A stretch of DNA of 12,589 bases from JBOGED01 sp050743625 (GCA_050743625.1 JBOGED010000142.1:1-12589); one strand, 5' to 3'; positions 1-6,592 are shown, counted from the first letter of the stretch. Made by a program: numbers and translations. Notes: a model not told the origin generated them from the letters alone.

Positions 1-351
1 GGGCCGGCCAGCCGGCAGCCAGCCGGCGGCCCGCCCGACCCGCCGCTCAAGCCAGCGCTCCCGAGCGTTATAGGCATCACCGTAGCGAGGATCGTAGGCG
101 AACTCATCGACGTCGACGCCGGACAGCTCCAGCAGGGCGCCGAGCAGGTCCGACTGTTGACCGGCGGGGATGACCCCACGTTCACCGAGCATGATCACGT
201 GGGCGAGGTCCGCGAGGTTCAGGCCCCGGTGCAGCAGCGGCGCGTCCGCCATCTCCCGCCGGTACCCCGCCTCCACCATCTCGGGCGCCGGGCCTTTGCG
301 GATCCTCGCGTCCGCACCGAGGTAACCCTCCGGCGGTGTCGAAGCATCCAT
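1..351 (-). CDS. xcbE: Argininosuccinate-lyase-like protein, N-terminal part (XcbE-like), cut by window edge
   Basis: The 117 visible codons resemble the N-terminus of argininosuccinate lyases of the aspartase/fumarase superfamily: EMVEAGYRREMADAPLL, then GERGVIPAGQ, then a YDPRYGDAYNARERWLE segment followed by RAAGWLPAGRP. The catalytic loop lies beyond the window, so activity cannot be judged. The ATG at 351 comes one base after the stop of the PLP-enzyme gene, with no clear Shine-Dalgarno, so translation is probably coupled. From memory, the bacterial CoM cluster of Xanthobacter has a second aspartase/fumarase member (XcbE1) beside an XcbD-type PLP enzyme, and that is the reason for the symbol. 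XcbE1 has a part in the late CoM steps, though I recall its exact reaction less surely. An ordinary arginine-pathway ArgH is the alternative, but no other arginine gene is present. Confidence 0.75.
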   Translation of the reverse strand, partial: MDASTPPEGYLGADARIRKGPAPEMVEAGYRREMADAPLLHRGLNLADLAHVIMLGERGVIPAGQQSDLLGALLELSGVDVDEFAYDPRYGDAYNARERWLERRVGRAAGWLPAGRP

Positions 352-352
352 C

Positions 353-1324
353 TCAGGCGTCCAGGCCGCTGGTCACGAAGGCGGTCGGTGCTCCACCGGT
401 GTGGAGGAAGATCACCGGGCCCGGTCTGAGTTCCGCGGCCAGGTCGACCAGGGCAGCCATCGCCTTGGCCGTGAAGACCGGGTCGAGGAGCAGGCCCTCC
501 GTTCTGGCGACCAGCTCGGATGCGGCGTGCCCCTCGGCGGAGGCCTTGCCGTAGCCAGGGCCGAGGTAGCCGTCGACGACCTCCGCCTCTGGCAGCCGCA
601 CCTCGAGCCCGAGCAGCTCGGCGCAGGCACGTCCCAGCTCCCGGATGCGGGCGACGCACTCGGCTTGCGGGCGGCTTACGGTGACACCGACAACCCGGTA
701 GGAGGCCTGGAGCCACCCCGCTCCGACCACGAGCCCCGCTTGAGTGCCGCACGAGCCGGTCGCCGTGACGAGGGCGGTCGGGCACACCCCCCGCTCGGCG
801 AGCTGGCCCGCCAGCTCGAGGCTCGCCCGCACGTACCCGACGCAGCCCAGCGGCGTCGCGCCTCCCCGGGGAATCACGTAGGGCCGGCGACCGGAGGCCC
901 GCAGCGCCGCGGCGACGTCCTCGAGCGCAGGGTCGATACAGGCGCGGTCTTCGTCGCCCGTGTACGTGACCTCGGCGGCGGATAGGGCGTTGAGGACCGC
1001 GTTGCCCTCGGGCGGCCCACCCGGCGGCTCGCCGTAGAAGACGAGGTGTGCTGACATGCCTGCCCTGCGGGCGGCCAGCGCGGTCAGGGCGGTGTGGTTG
1101 GACTGGGCGCCGCCGCCGGTCACCAGGACGTCCGCGCCCGCGGCGAGCGCGTCCGCGACCAGGTACTCCAGCTTGCGGATCTTGTTCCCGCCGGCGCCGA
1201 GACCGGTCAGGTCGTCGCGCTTGACGAGGACCGGCACACCAAGAGCCTCCGACAGCCGGGGCGCGGGCTGCAGGGGGGTGGGCAACGTGCCGAGCCCGAC
1301 CCGCGGCACCCGTGCCAGCCTCAC
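353..1324 (-). CDS. xcbD: PLP-dependent D-cysteine desulfhydrase/ACC deaminase-family enzyme (XcbD-like, CoM biosynthesis)
   Basis: This 323-residue protein is a fold-type II PLP enzyme. GAGGNKIRKLEYL places the PLP lysine at about residue 48, SNHT (75-78) is the substrate/phosphate segment, and the C-terminus carries the HTGG motif typical of DcyD and ACC deaminase relatives. Length is normal for the family. I chose the GTG at 1324: it overlaps the stop of the upstream lyase as GTGA and has GGGAG just upstream, whereas a start at 1369 would add an atypical glycine-rich leader. In the bacterial CoM pathway a PLP enzyme of this family (XcbD1) acts after sulfoacrylate formation, probably in the cysteine-dependent thiolation. 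That role here is inferred from neighbours (ComA, XcbC-like lyase, XcbE-like lyase). A plain D-cysteine desulfhydrase is the alternative. Confidence 0.85.
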   Translation of the reverse strand: MRLARVPRVGLGTLPTPLQPAPRLSEALGVPVLVKRDDLTGLGAGGNKIRKLEYLVADALAAGADVLVTGGGAQSNHTALTALAARRAGMSAHLVFYGEPPGGPPEGNAVLNALSAAEVTYTGDEDRACIDPALEDVAAALRASGRRPYVIPRGGATPLGCVGYVRASLELAGQLAERGVCPTALVTATGSCGTQAGLVVGAGWLQASYRVVGVTVSRPQAECVARIRELGRACAELLGLEVRLPEAEVVDGYLGPGYGKASAEGHAASELVARTEGLLLDPVFTAKAMAALVDLAAELRPGPVIFLHTGGAPTAFVTSGLDA

Positions 1325-2673
1325 CCCTCGCTCCCGTGAGCAACCACCCGGTCCACCAACGCCCCGCACTGGCCCAACGCATTGGCTGGGTCCAAGAGAC
1401 CGTCCAGCTCCGCCTCGCTCAGCGCGGCGACCACGCGCGGGTCCGCCATCAAGGCGTCACGGAAGGTCACCGCCCGATCGATCCCCGCCATCGCGGCCTC
1501 GTAGACGACCTCCGCGGCCGTGTGCTTGCCGAGCCGTGGCGCCAAGAACGCGAGCACCGGCTCCGACAGCACGTAACCCGACTGCCGCTCCAGGTTGCGG
1601 GCCATGCGCGCGGCGTCGACCTGGAGGCCGGCCACGAGGTCAGCCCCGAGAGCGACCGCGGCGCCCGCCGCCATGCACGCCTCTGGTAGGAACGCCCACT
1701 CCGCCTTCCAGGCCGCGCCGTCGCGCTCGTGGTCACAGACCATCCCCTCTAACGCTAACCCGGCCGCCGACCGCACGACCCGCGCGAGGGTCCCCAGGTG
1801 CTCGGACAGCTCCGGGTTGCGCTTATGCGGCATCGTGATGCTGCCCACCTGACCGTGGCGGAATCCCTCCGCGAGCTCGGAGACCTCAAGGCGCGCGAGG
1901 TTGTACACCTCCCTCCCGATCTTCGCCACCGTGCCCGTGCTCACGCCGAGCAGCCAGACGAACTCGGCGACCCGGTCCCGGGCGGTCAGCCACGTCATGT
2001 CCGGTACCCCGAGGCCCAGGCGCTGGCAGAACCGCTCCTGCAGCTCCAAACCCCGCTCACCCCAGAACGAGCACGTCCCCACCGCGCCGGCGAGCTGGCC
2101 GACCGCGAGGCGCTGCGCGCATCCGAGCCACCGGTCGACGTGGCGCCGCACCTCGGCCGCCCACACCGCCGCCTTGAAGCCAAAGGTGATCGGCGAGCCC
2201 GGCTGGCCGTGGGTGCGGCCGACCATGATCGTGTCCCGGTGCGTGGAGGCGAGACCGAGCAGCTCGGCCTCGATCCGCCGAAGGTCCCGGACCATCACGG
2301 CCGTCACCCGCTGCATGACCAGCCCGGTCCACGTGTCAGTAACGTCCTGGACCGTGGCGCCGTAGTAGACCCACTCCCCGGAGCCAGGGCCGAGCAGCGC
2401 GCGAAGGACCTGGATCAACCCGAGCGTGGAGTGGCCGGTCCGGCGGGTGCGGGTGGCCACCTCCTCGAGGTCGACCAGCTCGACCCGCGCCTTATCGGCG
2501 ATCTCGGTGGCCGCGGCCTCCGGGATCATACCGATCTCCGCCTGGGCGCTGGCGAGCGCGGCCAGGATGTCGAGCCAGGACTGGGTCCGGCCGGCATCGC
2601 AGAACTCCTCCCGCAGCTCCGGTGTCCCCCAGAGATGGCCGTAGACGGCCGAGTCCATCACATGAGCCGTCAT
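1321..2673 (-). CDS. xcbC: Aspartase/fumarase-superfamily lyase (XcbC-like, probable phosphosulfolactate phosphate-eliminating enzyme)
   Basis: This 450-residue protein has the three conserved regions of the aspartase/fumarase superfamily: YYGATVQDVTDT (103-114), GRTHGQPG (152-159) and the signature loop GSITMPHKRNPE (277-288) with catalytic Ser278. It looks most like adenylosuccinate lyase or carboxymuconate cycloisomerase. Family knowledge: in Xanthobacter, XcbC1 is such a lyase repurposed to eliminate phosphate from phosphosulfolactate, giving sulfoacrylate. The ComA gene in the divergent operon would supply that substrate. The ATG at 2673 overlaps the upstream stop as ATGA, supporting this start; a Met six codons in is a second candidate. 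The stop overlaps the downstream GTG start. A housekeeping PurB is less likely because no purine gene accompanies it. The substrate assignment is inferred from context. Confidence 0.85.
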   Translation of the reverse strand: MTAHVMDSAVYGHLWGTPELREEFCDAGRTQSWLDILAALASAQAEIGMIPEAAATEIADKARVELVDLEEVATRTRRTGHSTLGLIQVLRALLGPGSGEWVYYGATVQDVTDTWTGLVMQRVTAVMVRDLRRIEAELLGLASTHRDTIMVGRTHGQPGSPITFGFKAAVWAAEVRRHVDRWLGCAQRLAVGQLAGAVGTCSFWGERGLELQERFCQRLGLGVPDMTWLTARDRVAEFVWLLGVSTGTVAKIGREVYNLARLEVSELAEGFRHGQVGSITMPHKRNPELSEHLGTLARVVRSAAGLALEGMVCDHERDGAAWKAEWAFLPEACMAAGAAVALGADLVAGLQVDAARMARNLERQSGYVLSEPVLAFLAPRLGKHTAAEVVYEAAMAGIDRAVTFRDALMADPRVVAALSEAELDGLLDPANALGQCGALVDRVVAHGSEG

Positions 2674-3557
2674 GCCTGTGCCACCAGAAGATGCAGCGCG
2701 CGCCGCACCTCTTCGAGGTTCGCCCCCCAGGGCACCACCAAGCGCGAGTCCGACGACTCGATGCCACGCTCGATGAGGCAGCACTTCAGCAGCGTGAGCG
2801 CCTGGCCGGGGTCGTCCACGACCCGCGGGCAGATCTCCACACGGCGCGCCGGGTCGTGCCCGTAGAAGGCCTCGTGGATCTGCCGTGATCGCTCGCAGCC
2901 CACCAGCGTCCACGCTCCAGCGGCCGGGGGACAGGCGTCGAGGAAGTCCACCGGGACGTCGAGGTCGAGGTCCGCGCAGCGGCACGGGAACAGGTAGCGG
3001 TCGGCCTCCGCCTCGGCCGCCAGCTTGCGGAGGTCGATCGGGACGAGCTGAAGGGCGATCGGCGGCAGCTCCTCGTCGTAGTCCAGCACCTGGCGGGCCA
3101 TCTCCCACAGCTTCGGCGGCTCAGGAGGGACCACCTCGACCACCCGGATCGCCACCGGCGCGGGCTCGACGATGAAGTTCACGTGCTGGAACTTTCCTTG
3201 GATCACGTAGACGCGCCCGGGCAAGCCGGACCCCAAGGCCGCCCGGGCCATCTGGGTCGCATTGCCAGTGTCAACGCCCGCGTCGTCGAGGAAGACCACC
3301 TCGTCCGGTCCGGCAAGGTACCGCACGCCCGTGACAGGTGTGAACAGCGGCAGCGGCTCGGTGGAGGCCTTCTCCACCTGGACCACCGCGCGATCGCCGC
3401 CGCGCACCATCACGATGAAGCCGGTGCGGCGGTAGACGGGACGGCCCATCAGGTACGCATCCAGCGACGTACGGTCCAGGGGGACAGGGGCCTCCTGGAC
3501 GCTGACTCCCCGGTAAGGCCGGGCGATGAAGTTGGCGCCTGGAGGCACGGCGGTCAT
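2670..3557 (-). CDS. Conserved-looking protein of unknown function, Cys/His-rich C-terminal half
   Basis: I do not recognise this 295-residue protein. It has no signal peptide or membrane segment and is probably cytoplasmic. Residues 1-185 look like a mixed beta-rich domain without any cysteine. The C-terminal part holds all seven cysteines: Cys192-x-Cys194, Cys209, Cys221, Cys243 and Cys259-Cys260. Two histidines lie in IHEAFYGHDP (228 and 234). This pattern suggests a bound metal (Zn or Fe-S) or redox-active thiols, but that is inference. It begins 8 nt after the dehydrogenase stop and its TGA overlaps the next ATG, so it is made with the CoM enzymes. Possible roles are the final reduction or sulfur-transfer step of CoM synthesis, or CoM protection. 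The sequence itself shows no catalytic signature. Confidence 0.85.
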   Translation of the reverse strand: MTAVPPGANFIARPYRGVSVQEAPVPLDRTSLDAYLMGRPVYRRTGFIVMVRGGDRAVVQVEKASTEPLPLFTPVTGVRYLAGPDEVVFLDDAGVDTGNATQMARAALGSGLPGRVYVIQGKFQHVNFIVEPAPVAIRVVEVVPPEPPKLWEMARQVLDYDEELPPIALQLVPIDLRKLAAEAEADRYLFPCRCADLDLDVPVDFLDACPPAAGAWTLVGCERSRQIHEAFYGHDPARRVEICPRVVDDPGQALTLLKCCLIERGIESSDSRLVVPWGANLEEVRRALHLLVAQA

Positions 3558-3565
3558 TCCCGATC

Positions 3566-4312
3566 TCACAAGGCGCTGAACGCGCCGTCGAGGACGATGG
3601 CCGAGCCGTTCGCGTACGCCAAGGCTCCGCAGGCGAGAAGGCTTACCACCTCGGCGATCTCCTGAGGCTGGGCGACCCGGCCCTGGGGGATCCTCGCGAG
3701 CATCTGGGGACCCAGCTCGGGGTCCTCCAGGCGCCATCGCGTCATCGGCGTGTCCACCATGCCGGGGCAGATGGCGTTGGCCCGGATGCCTACAGCGGCG
3801 TAGTCGACGGCGATCGAGCGGGTGAGCTGGACCACCCCACCCTTGGACGCCGTGTAGGCGCAGCGGCCGGGGAAGGCCACGAGCCCCGCCACCGATGCGA
3901 TGTTCACGATGATCCCCGCGTTCCGGGCCAGCATGTGGCCCAGGACGGCCCGGCAGACGAGGAAGGGTCCCGTCAGGTTGACCGCGATCACGCGCGCCCA
4001 TTCGTCGACCGGGGTGACATGGCAGGACGTCGCCTCTTGAGAGCCGGTGATCCCCGCGACGTTGGCCGCCACGTCGATCCCGCCCATCTCGCGCAGGACC
4101 TGGTCCACAGCCGCGCCCACCTCGGCCTCGTCCGAGACGTCGGCCGTGATCGCCAACGCCCCGAAGCGGGCCGCGCAGGCGTGCGCCGCGCGGGAGTCGA
4201 CGTCGAGCGCCGCCACCCGGAACCCATCCTTTGAGAGCCGCTCGACGCAAGCCCAGCCGATGCCCGAACCGGCTCCGGTCACAAGGGCAACCCGCTCGCT
4301 CATCTCTCTCAT
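3566..4312 (-). CDS. xecD: Short-chain dehydrogenase, probable (R)-2-hydroxypropyl-CoM dehydrogenase (XecD-like)
   Basis: This is a classical SDR of 248 residues. It has the NAD-binding motif TGAGSGIG (12-19), Asp37 at the end of beta-2 favouring NAD, NVAG (84-87), Asn112, and a catalytic Ser140, Tyr153, Lys157. Two arginines match, by position relative to the catalytic Tyr, the sulfonate-binding residues known in Xanthobacter R-HPCDH (Arg152, Arg196): Arg150 in FPGRCAY and Arg194 in TRWRLEDPEL. The inferred reaction is oxidation of hydroxyalkyl-CoM to ketoalkyl-CoM, between the XecA and XecC steps encoded in the facing operon. The ATG at 4312 overlaps the regulator stop as ATGA; Met4 (at 4303), preceded by AGAGAG, is an alternative start. 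A generic SDR remains possible, but the arginine pair and neighbours argue for XecD. Confidence 0.86.
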   Translation of the reverse strand: MREMSERVALVTGAGSGIGWACVERLSKDGFRVAALDVDSRAAHACAARFGALAITADVSDEAEVGAAVDQVLREMGGIDVAANVAGITGSQEATSCHVTPVDEWARVIAVNLTGPFLVCRAVLGHMLARNAGIIVNIASVAGLVAFPGRCAYTASKGGVVQLTRSIAVDYAAVGIRANAICPGMVDTPMTRWRLEDPELGPQMLARIPQGRVAQPQEIAEVVSLLACGALAYANGSAIVLDGAFSAL

Positions 4313-6231
4313 ATTGAGGCCTGTTCGCCGAGGGAAAGGGCGCGGATCATCGTGAGCGCGAGCTGGGCGTCGAACCGGTCCTGCTGCGCCGCGAGGCAGA
4401 TGCCGGCAAGCTGCTCCACGCGATCGAGGCGGTAGCGGACCGTCTTCGGGTGGACGTAGAGCTGCTCGGCGGTCCGCTGGAGGTTGCAGTCGCTGGCGAG
4501 GTAGACCTCGACGGTCCGGACAAGGTCGGCCTTGTGGTCGCGGTCGTAGTCCATGGCCGGGCCAAGCACTTTTCGGGCGAAGCCGACGAGCTCCTTCCGG
4601 TCCGTGGGCGCGAGAAGGAACTGCAGCACACCGAGCTCGTCGAAGGCGACGACCCGGCGTCCCGAGGCCACTACTGGGATGGCGGATAAGGCGTGCTGGG
4701 CCTGGCGATACGTCTGGCCGAGGTTGGCCGACAGCGGGACGCAGGCGCTGATCCCCGCGGAGAAGGTCAGGTCCGGGTTGGCCGTCTCCAGCCCCTCCAA
4801 CATGCGCTCCGCCACCCTCCTGGTGTCCGCGGCGGCCTCTGATGCCGGGAGCACCATGGCGATCAGCGAGCCGCGCCGCGCCGCGAACGTCTGAGAGGGA
4901 CCCGCGCCTGCTCCCAACCGCTCGGCGGCACGCACGAGCGACTCGCGGCGCCGGCCGACCGCGTCGGCGTTCGCGCCGGTCCTCCTGGCCCACTCGTCCA
5001 GGCCATTGACGGGGATGAGTACCACGCGTAGCCGGGGCGGCAGGCAGTATCCGAGGTAGCGGGCGCGGACGAGCGCCTCGGAGTCGTCGGTCACGTTGCC
5101 TTCCAGCAGGTCCCACAGGAAGTCGCTGCGCACCCGAGTGCGCGCCTCCGTCACCGCTCGCTCCTTGGTGAGCTGGAGGGCACAGACGATGCTGGCTTGC
5201 TCCACGATCACCCGGTCCAGGCTGCCCGGTGGACGGTCTACCTCCACGCAGAGGTGGGCCAGCCGCTCCCCCCCGGCCACGACCGCCCTCACCAGGAGCC
5301 AGCGGTCGAATGACGAGCCTGACGCGGTAAGGGTGCCCTGGGCCTCCCGGTCCCCGCGCCCCGCCTGCTCCCGGACGTGCCGCAGGTAACGCCGGGCGCG
5401 GCCGGTCAATGCGTCGGCGCCGGCCGAGGTGGCCAGGACCTCCAGCGCCGGGTCCAGGATCGCGACCGTCCCGCGGGTGTGCTTCGCCACCATCCGCACC
5501 AGGTCGGAGAGCGCTCCGCCTTCGAGCACCAGCTGCGTGAGCTCCTCGTGGACGCATGCCGCCCGTTGGAGCAGCGCGTACTGCTCCTCAAGCTGACGGT
5601 TGGCCTCGGCCAGGGTACGGACCGCCGTGCGCTCGGTCTCATAGAGCCTGGCGTTCTCGACCGCGATGGTGGCGAGGTTGGCCAAGTTGATCAGGCTGTG
5701 GATGTCGGCGTCGCCGAACGCCCCTGCGCGCCGGCTCCACACCATGAGCGCACCGATGACCTTGCCTCGCACGGTCATCGGCGCGCCGAGAGCAGAGCGA
5801 GTGCCGTCCTTCTCGGCGATCGCGAGGAAGTCTCTGGTGATGGAGTCGTCGGACAGGTAGTCGTCTGTCTTGAACGACCGGCCGCTCTCGAAGACCCGTC
5901 CCGCCACCCCTTGCCCCCGGCGTACCGTGAGCCGGGCGGTGCTGATGGTGCGATGGCCCGCGCAGGCCCGCATCCGAAGGACGTCGTCGCTCTCGTCGGC
6001 GAGCAGGATACCGACGATATCGGCTCGGTGGAGGTCGAGCGCGGCATTCACGACGGACAGGAGCGCCGACTCCAGATCGAGATGGCTCAGCACGTCCGTT
6101 GCCACCCTGGCGACTGTCCGCAACGCCTGGAGCTGAGCCTCGGCTCCCCCGTTCCCGAGCGCGGACGGACCCGTGGAGTCCGATGCGAGCGATAGAGAAT
6201 CCCCTCGAGCCGCGCCAGCCTGCTCCGTCAT
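4309..6231 (-). CDS. GAF-domain PucR/CdaR-family transcriptional regulator
   Basis: This 640-residue regulator heads the leftward operon. An N-terminal GAF sensor domain spans about 36-197, including the GQGVAGRVFESG segment and the NLATIAVENARLY helix that leads into a coiled-coil-like linker to about 225. A variable middle region (228-360) follows, then a GGDEF-like PucR/CdaR core (about 395-515), and a C-terminal helix-turn-helix of the PucR type (about 568-625; NLQRTAEQLYVHPKTVRYRL). Family members usually activate neighbouring catabolic operons in response to a small molecule. By position it probably controls both divergent transcripts and its own. The effector is not visible; epoxide, CoM or a CoM conjugate are guesses. 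The ATG at 6231 has AGGA just upstream, and its stop overlaps the next gene by 4 nt. Confidence 0.93.
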   Translation of the reverse strand: MTEQAGAARGDSLSLASDSTGPSALGNGGAEAQLQALRTVARVATDVLSHLDLESALLSVVNAALDLHRADIVGILLADESDDVLRMRACAGHRTISTARLTVRRGQGVAGRVFESGRSFKTDDYLSDDSITRDFLAIAEKDGTRSALGAPMTVRGKVIGALMVWSRRAGAFGDADIHSLINLANLATIAVENARLYETERTAVRTLAEANRQLEEQYALLQRAACVHEELTQLVLEGGALSDLVRMVAKHTRGTVAILDPALEVLATSAGADALTGRARRYLRHVREQAGRGDREAQGTLTASGSSFDRWLLVRAVVAGGERLAHLCVEVDRPPGSLDRVIVEQASIVCALQLTKERAVTEARTRVRSDFLWDLLEGNVTDDSEALVRARYLGYCLPPRLRVVLIPVNGLDEWARRTGANADAVGRRRESLVRAAERLGAGAGPSQTFAARRGSLIAMVLPASEAAADTRRVAERMLEGLETANPDLTFSAGISACVPLSANLGQTYRQAQHALSAIPVVASGRRVVAFDELGVLQFLLAPTDRKELVGFARKVLGPAMDYDRDHKADLVRTVEVYLASDCNLQRTAEQLYVHPKTVRYRLDRVEQLAGICLAAQQDRFDAQLALTMIRALSLGEQASI

Positions 6232-6296
6232 GGGTCCTGCCCCTAACGCATGCGATACTCACGAGTTTTATCCCTACCGGAGCAGGCGATCAAGAG
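6220..6296. repeat. Direct repeat, copy 1 (overlaps regulator start codon)
   Basis: This copy aligns without gaps to 6468-6544 at an offset of 248 nt, with 67 of 77 positions identical. The last 33 nt (6264-6296) are identical in both copies. It runs from codon 4 of the regulator gene, through its ribosome binding site, to the upstream edge of its promoter-like sequence. Confidence 0.92.
6265..6293 (-). promoter_or_regulatory. Sigma-70-like promoter of the leftward operon (P1)
   Basis: Reading the minus strand, TTGATC (6293-6288) is followed by a 17-nt spacer and TAAAAC (6270-6265). This would start RNA near 6258, about 27 nt upstream of the regulator ATG. It lies wholly in the 33-nt block that is identical in both repeat copies. 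It is a prediction from consensus only. Confidence 0.55.
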
Positions 6297-6358
6297 AGGC
6301 TCCGCGAGACGCTGCTTCAGCCCCGAACTCCGACGCCAGTCCACAACCGCAGAGTGCG

Positions 6359-6390
6359 CAGCCTTTGCGCGCGCCCACGCGCAAAGGCTG
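6359..6390. repeat. Perfect inverted repeat, 13-bp arms with 6-nt loop
   Basis: The arms are CAGCCTTTGCGCG (6359-6371) and CGCGCAAAGGCTG (6378-6390), around CGCCCA. They sit near the middle of the divergent region, between the two repeat copies. No T-run follows on either strand, so it is unlikely to be an intrinsic terminator. A regulator operator or an RNA hairpin in the long P2 leader fits better. Confidence 0.85.
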
Positions 6391-6467
6391 GCGGCTACTC
6401 GCCGATCCGTGGGATGCTCGCTGTTGGGCCCGAGAAATTGCGCGTTGACGCGCCTTTCCTGGCCGCA

Positions 6468-6544
6468 CTGCTCCATCATGGGGTCTACTCCCAACGCATA
6501 CGATACGCAAAAGTTTTATCCCTACCGGAGCAGGCGATCAAGAG
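6468..6544. repeat. Direct repeat, copy 2
   Basis: This is the second copy of the 6220-6296 repeat, in the same orientation, ending 48 nt before the carboxylase start. It keeps the promoter-like core and an ATG at the equivalent place: ATGATGGAGCAG here against ATGACGGAGCAG at the regulator gene, reading the minus strand. It therefore looks like a duplicated regulator 5' region rather than only a short binding site. Confidence 0.92.
6513..6541 (-). promoter_or_regulatory. Duplicate promoter-like core (P2), leftward
   Basis: The same TTGATC-N17-TAAAAC occurs 248 nt further upstream of the regulator gene (-35 at 6541-6536, -10 at 6518-6513). If active it would give a longer leader of roughly 275 nt carrying the inverted repeat at 6359-6390 and the small ORF. 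It lies about 50 nt in front of the rightward operon, so a protein bound here could affect both directions. Confidence 0.45.
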
Positions 6545-6580
6545 GCTCAGGCGGGACACTGGCCGGGACGCCGAATCCCC

Positions 6581-6585
6581 AGGAG
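6581..6585 (+). promoter_or_regulatory. Ribosome binding site for the carboxylase gene
   Basis: AGGAG lies 7 nt before the ATG at 6593. It supports this start, which also gives a length (519) very close to that of the Xanthobacter enzyme (about 523). Confidence 0.75.
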
Positions 6586-6592
6586 CCGCGAT

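Larger units (their letters stand above)
6243..6479 (-). other. Doubtful 78-codon ORF, possible relic of a duplicated regulator start
   Basis: From the ATG in repeat copy 2, preceded by GGGAG at a fair distance, a reading frame of 78 codons runs leftward. It ends 11 nt before the regulator ATG. It begins MMEQCGQERR, against MTEQAGAARG for the regulator, then shows no further likeness and passes through the inverted repeat and the P1 promoter. It is most likely a by-product of the duplication. A leader peptide is possible but unsupported. Confidence 0.25.
6232..6592. promoter_or_regulatory. Divergent control region between the two CoM/epoxide operons
   Basis: This 361-nt stretch separates the regulator gene from the carboxylase gene. 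It contains most of both copies of a 77-nt direct repeat, two identical leftward promoter-like cores, a 13-bp-arm inverted repeat (6359-6390), a small GC hairpin GCGCG-TTGA-CGCGC (6440-6453), and a doubtful 78-codon minus-strand ORF (6243-6479). I found no convincing rightward promoter for the carboxylase operon; it may need an activator. Confidence 0.7.

Noticed and set aside
219..1382. Long minus-strand frame of 387 codons overlapping the PLP-enzyme gene
   Set aside because: Its translation is Arg/Gly/Pro-rich with no family motif, while the other frame carries clear PLP-enzyme motifs; it is a shadow typical of high-GC DNA.
1798..2865. Plus-strand frame of 355 codons antisense to the XcbC-like lyase
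   Set aside because: It has low-complexity, His/Arg/Pro-rich content and no recognisable domain, and lies opposite a gene with strong lyase signatures.
5377..6195. Plus-strand frame of 272 codons antisense to the regulator
   Set aside because: No domain is recognisable; the opposite strand encodes a clear GAF domain.
6220..6544. CRISPR-like repeat pair or mobile-element ends
   Set aside because: Only two copies exist, in direct orientation, including a gene start and promoter, with no target duplication or transposase; a local duplication explains them better.
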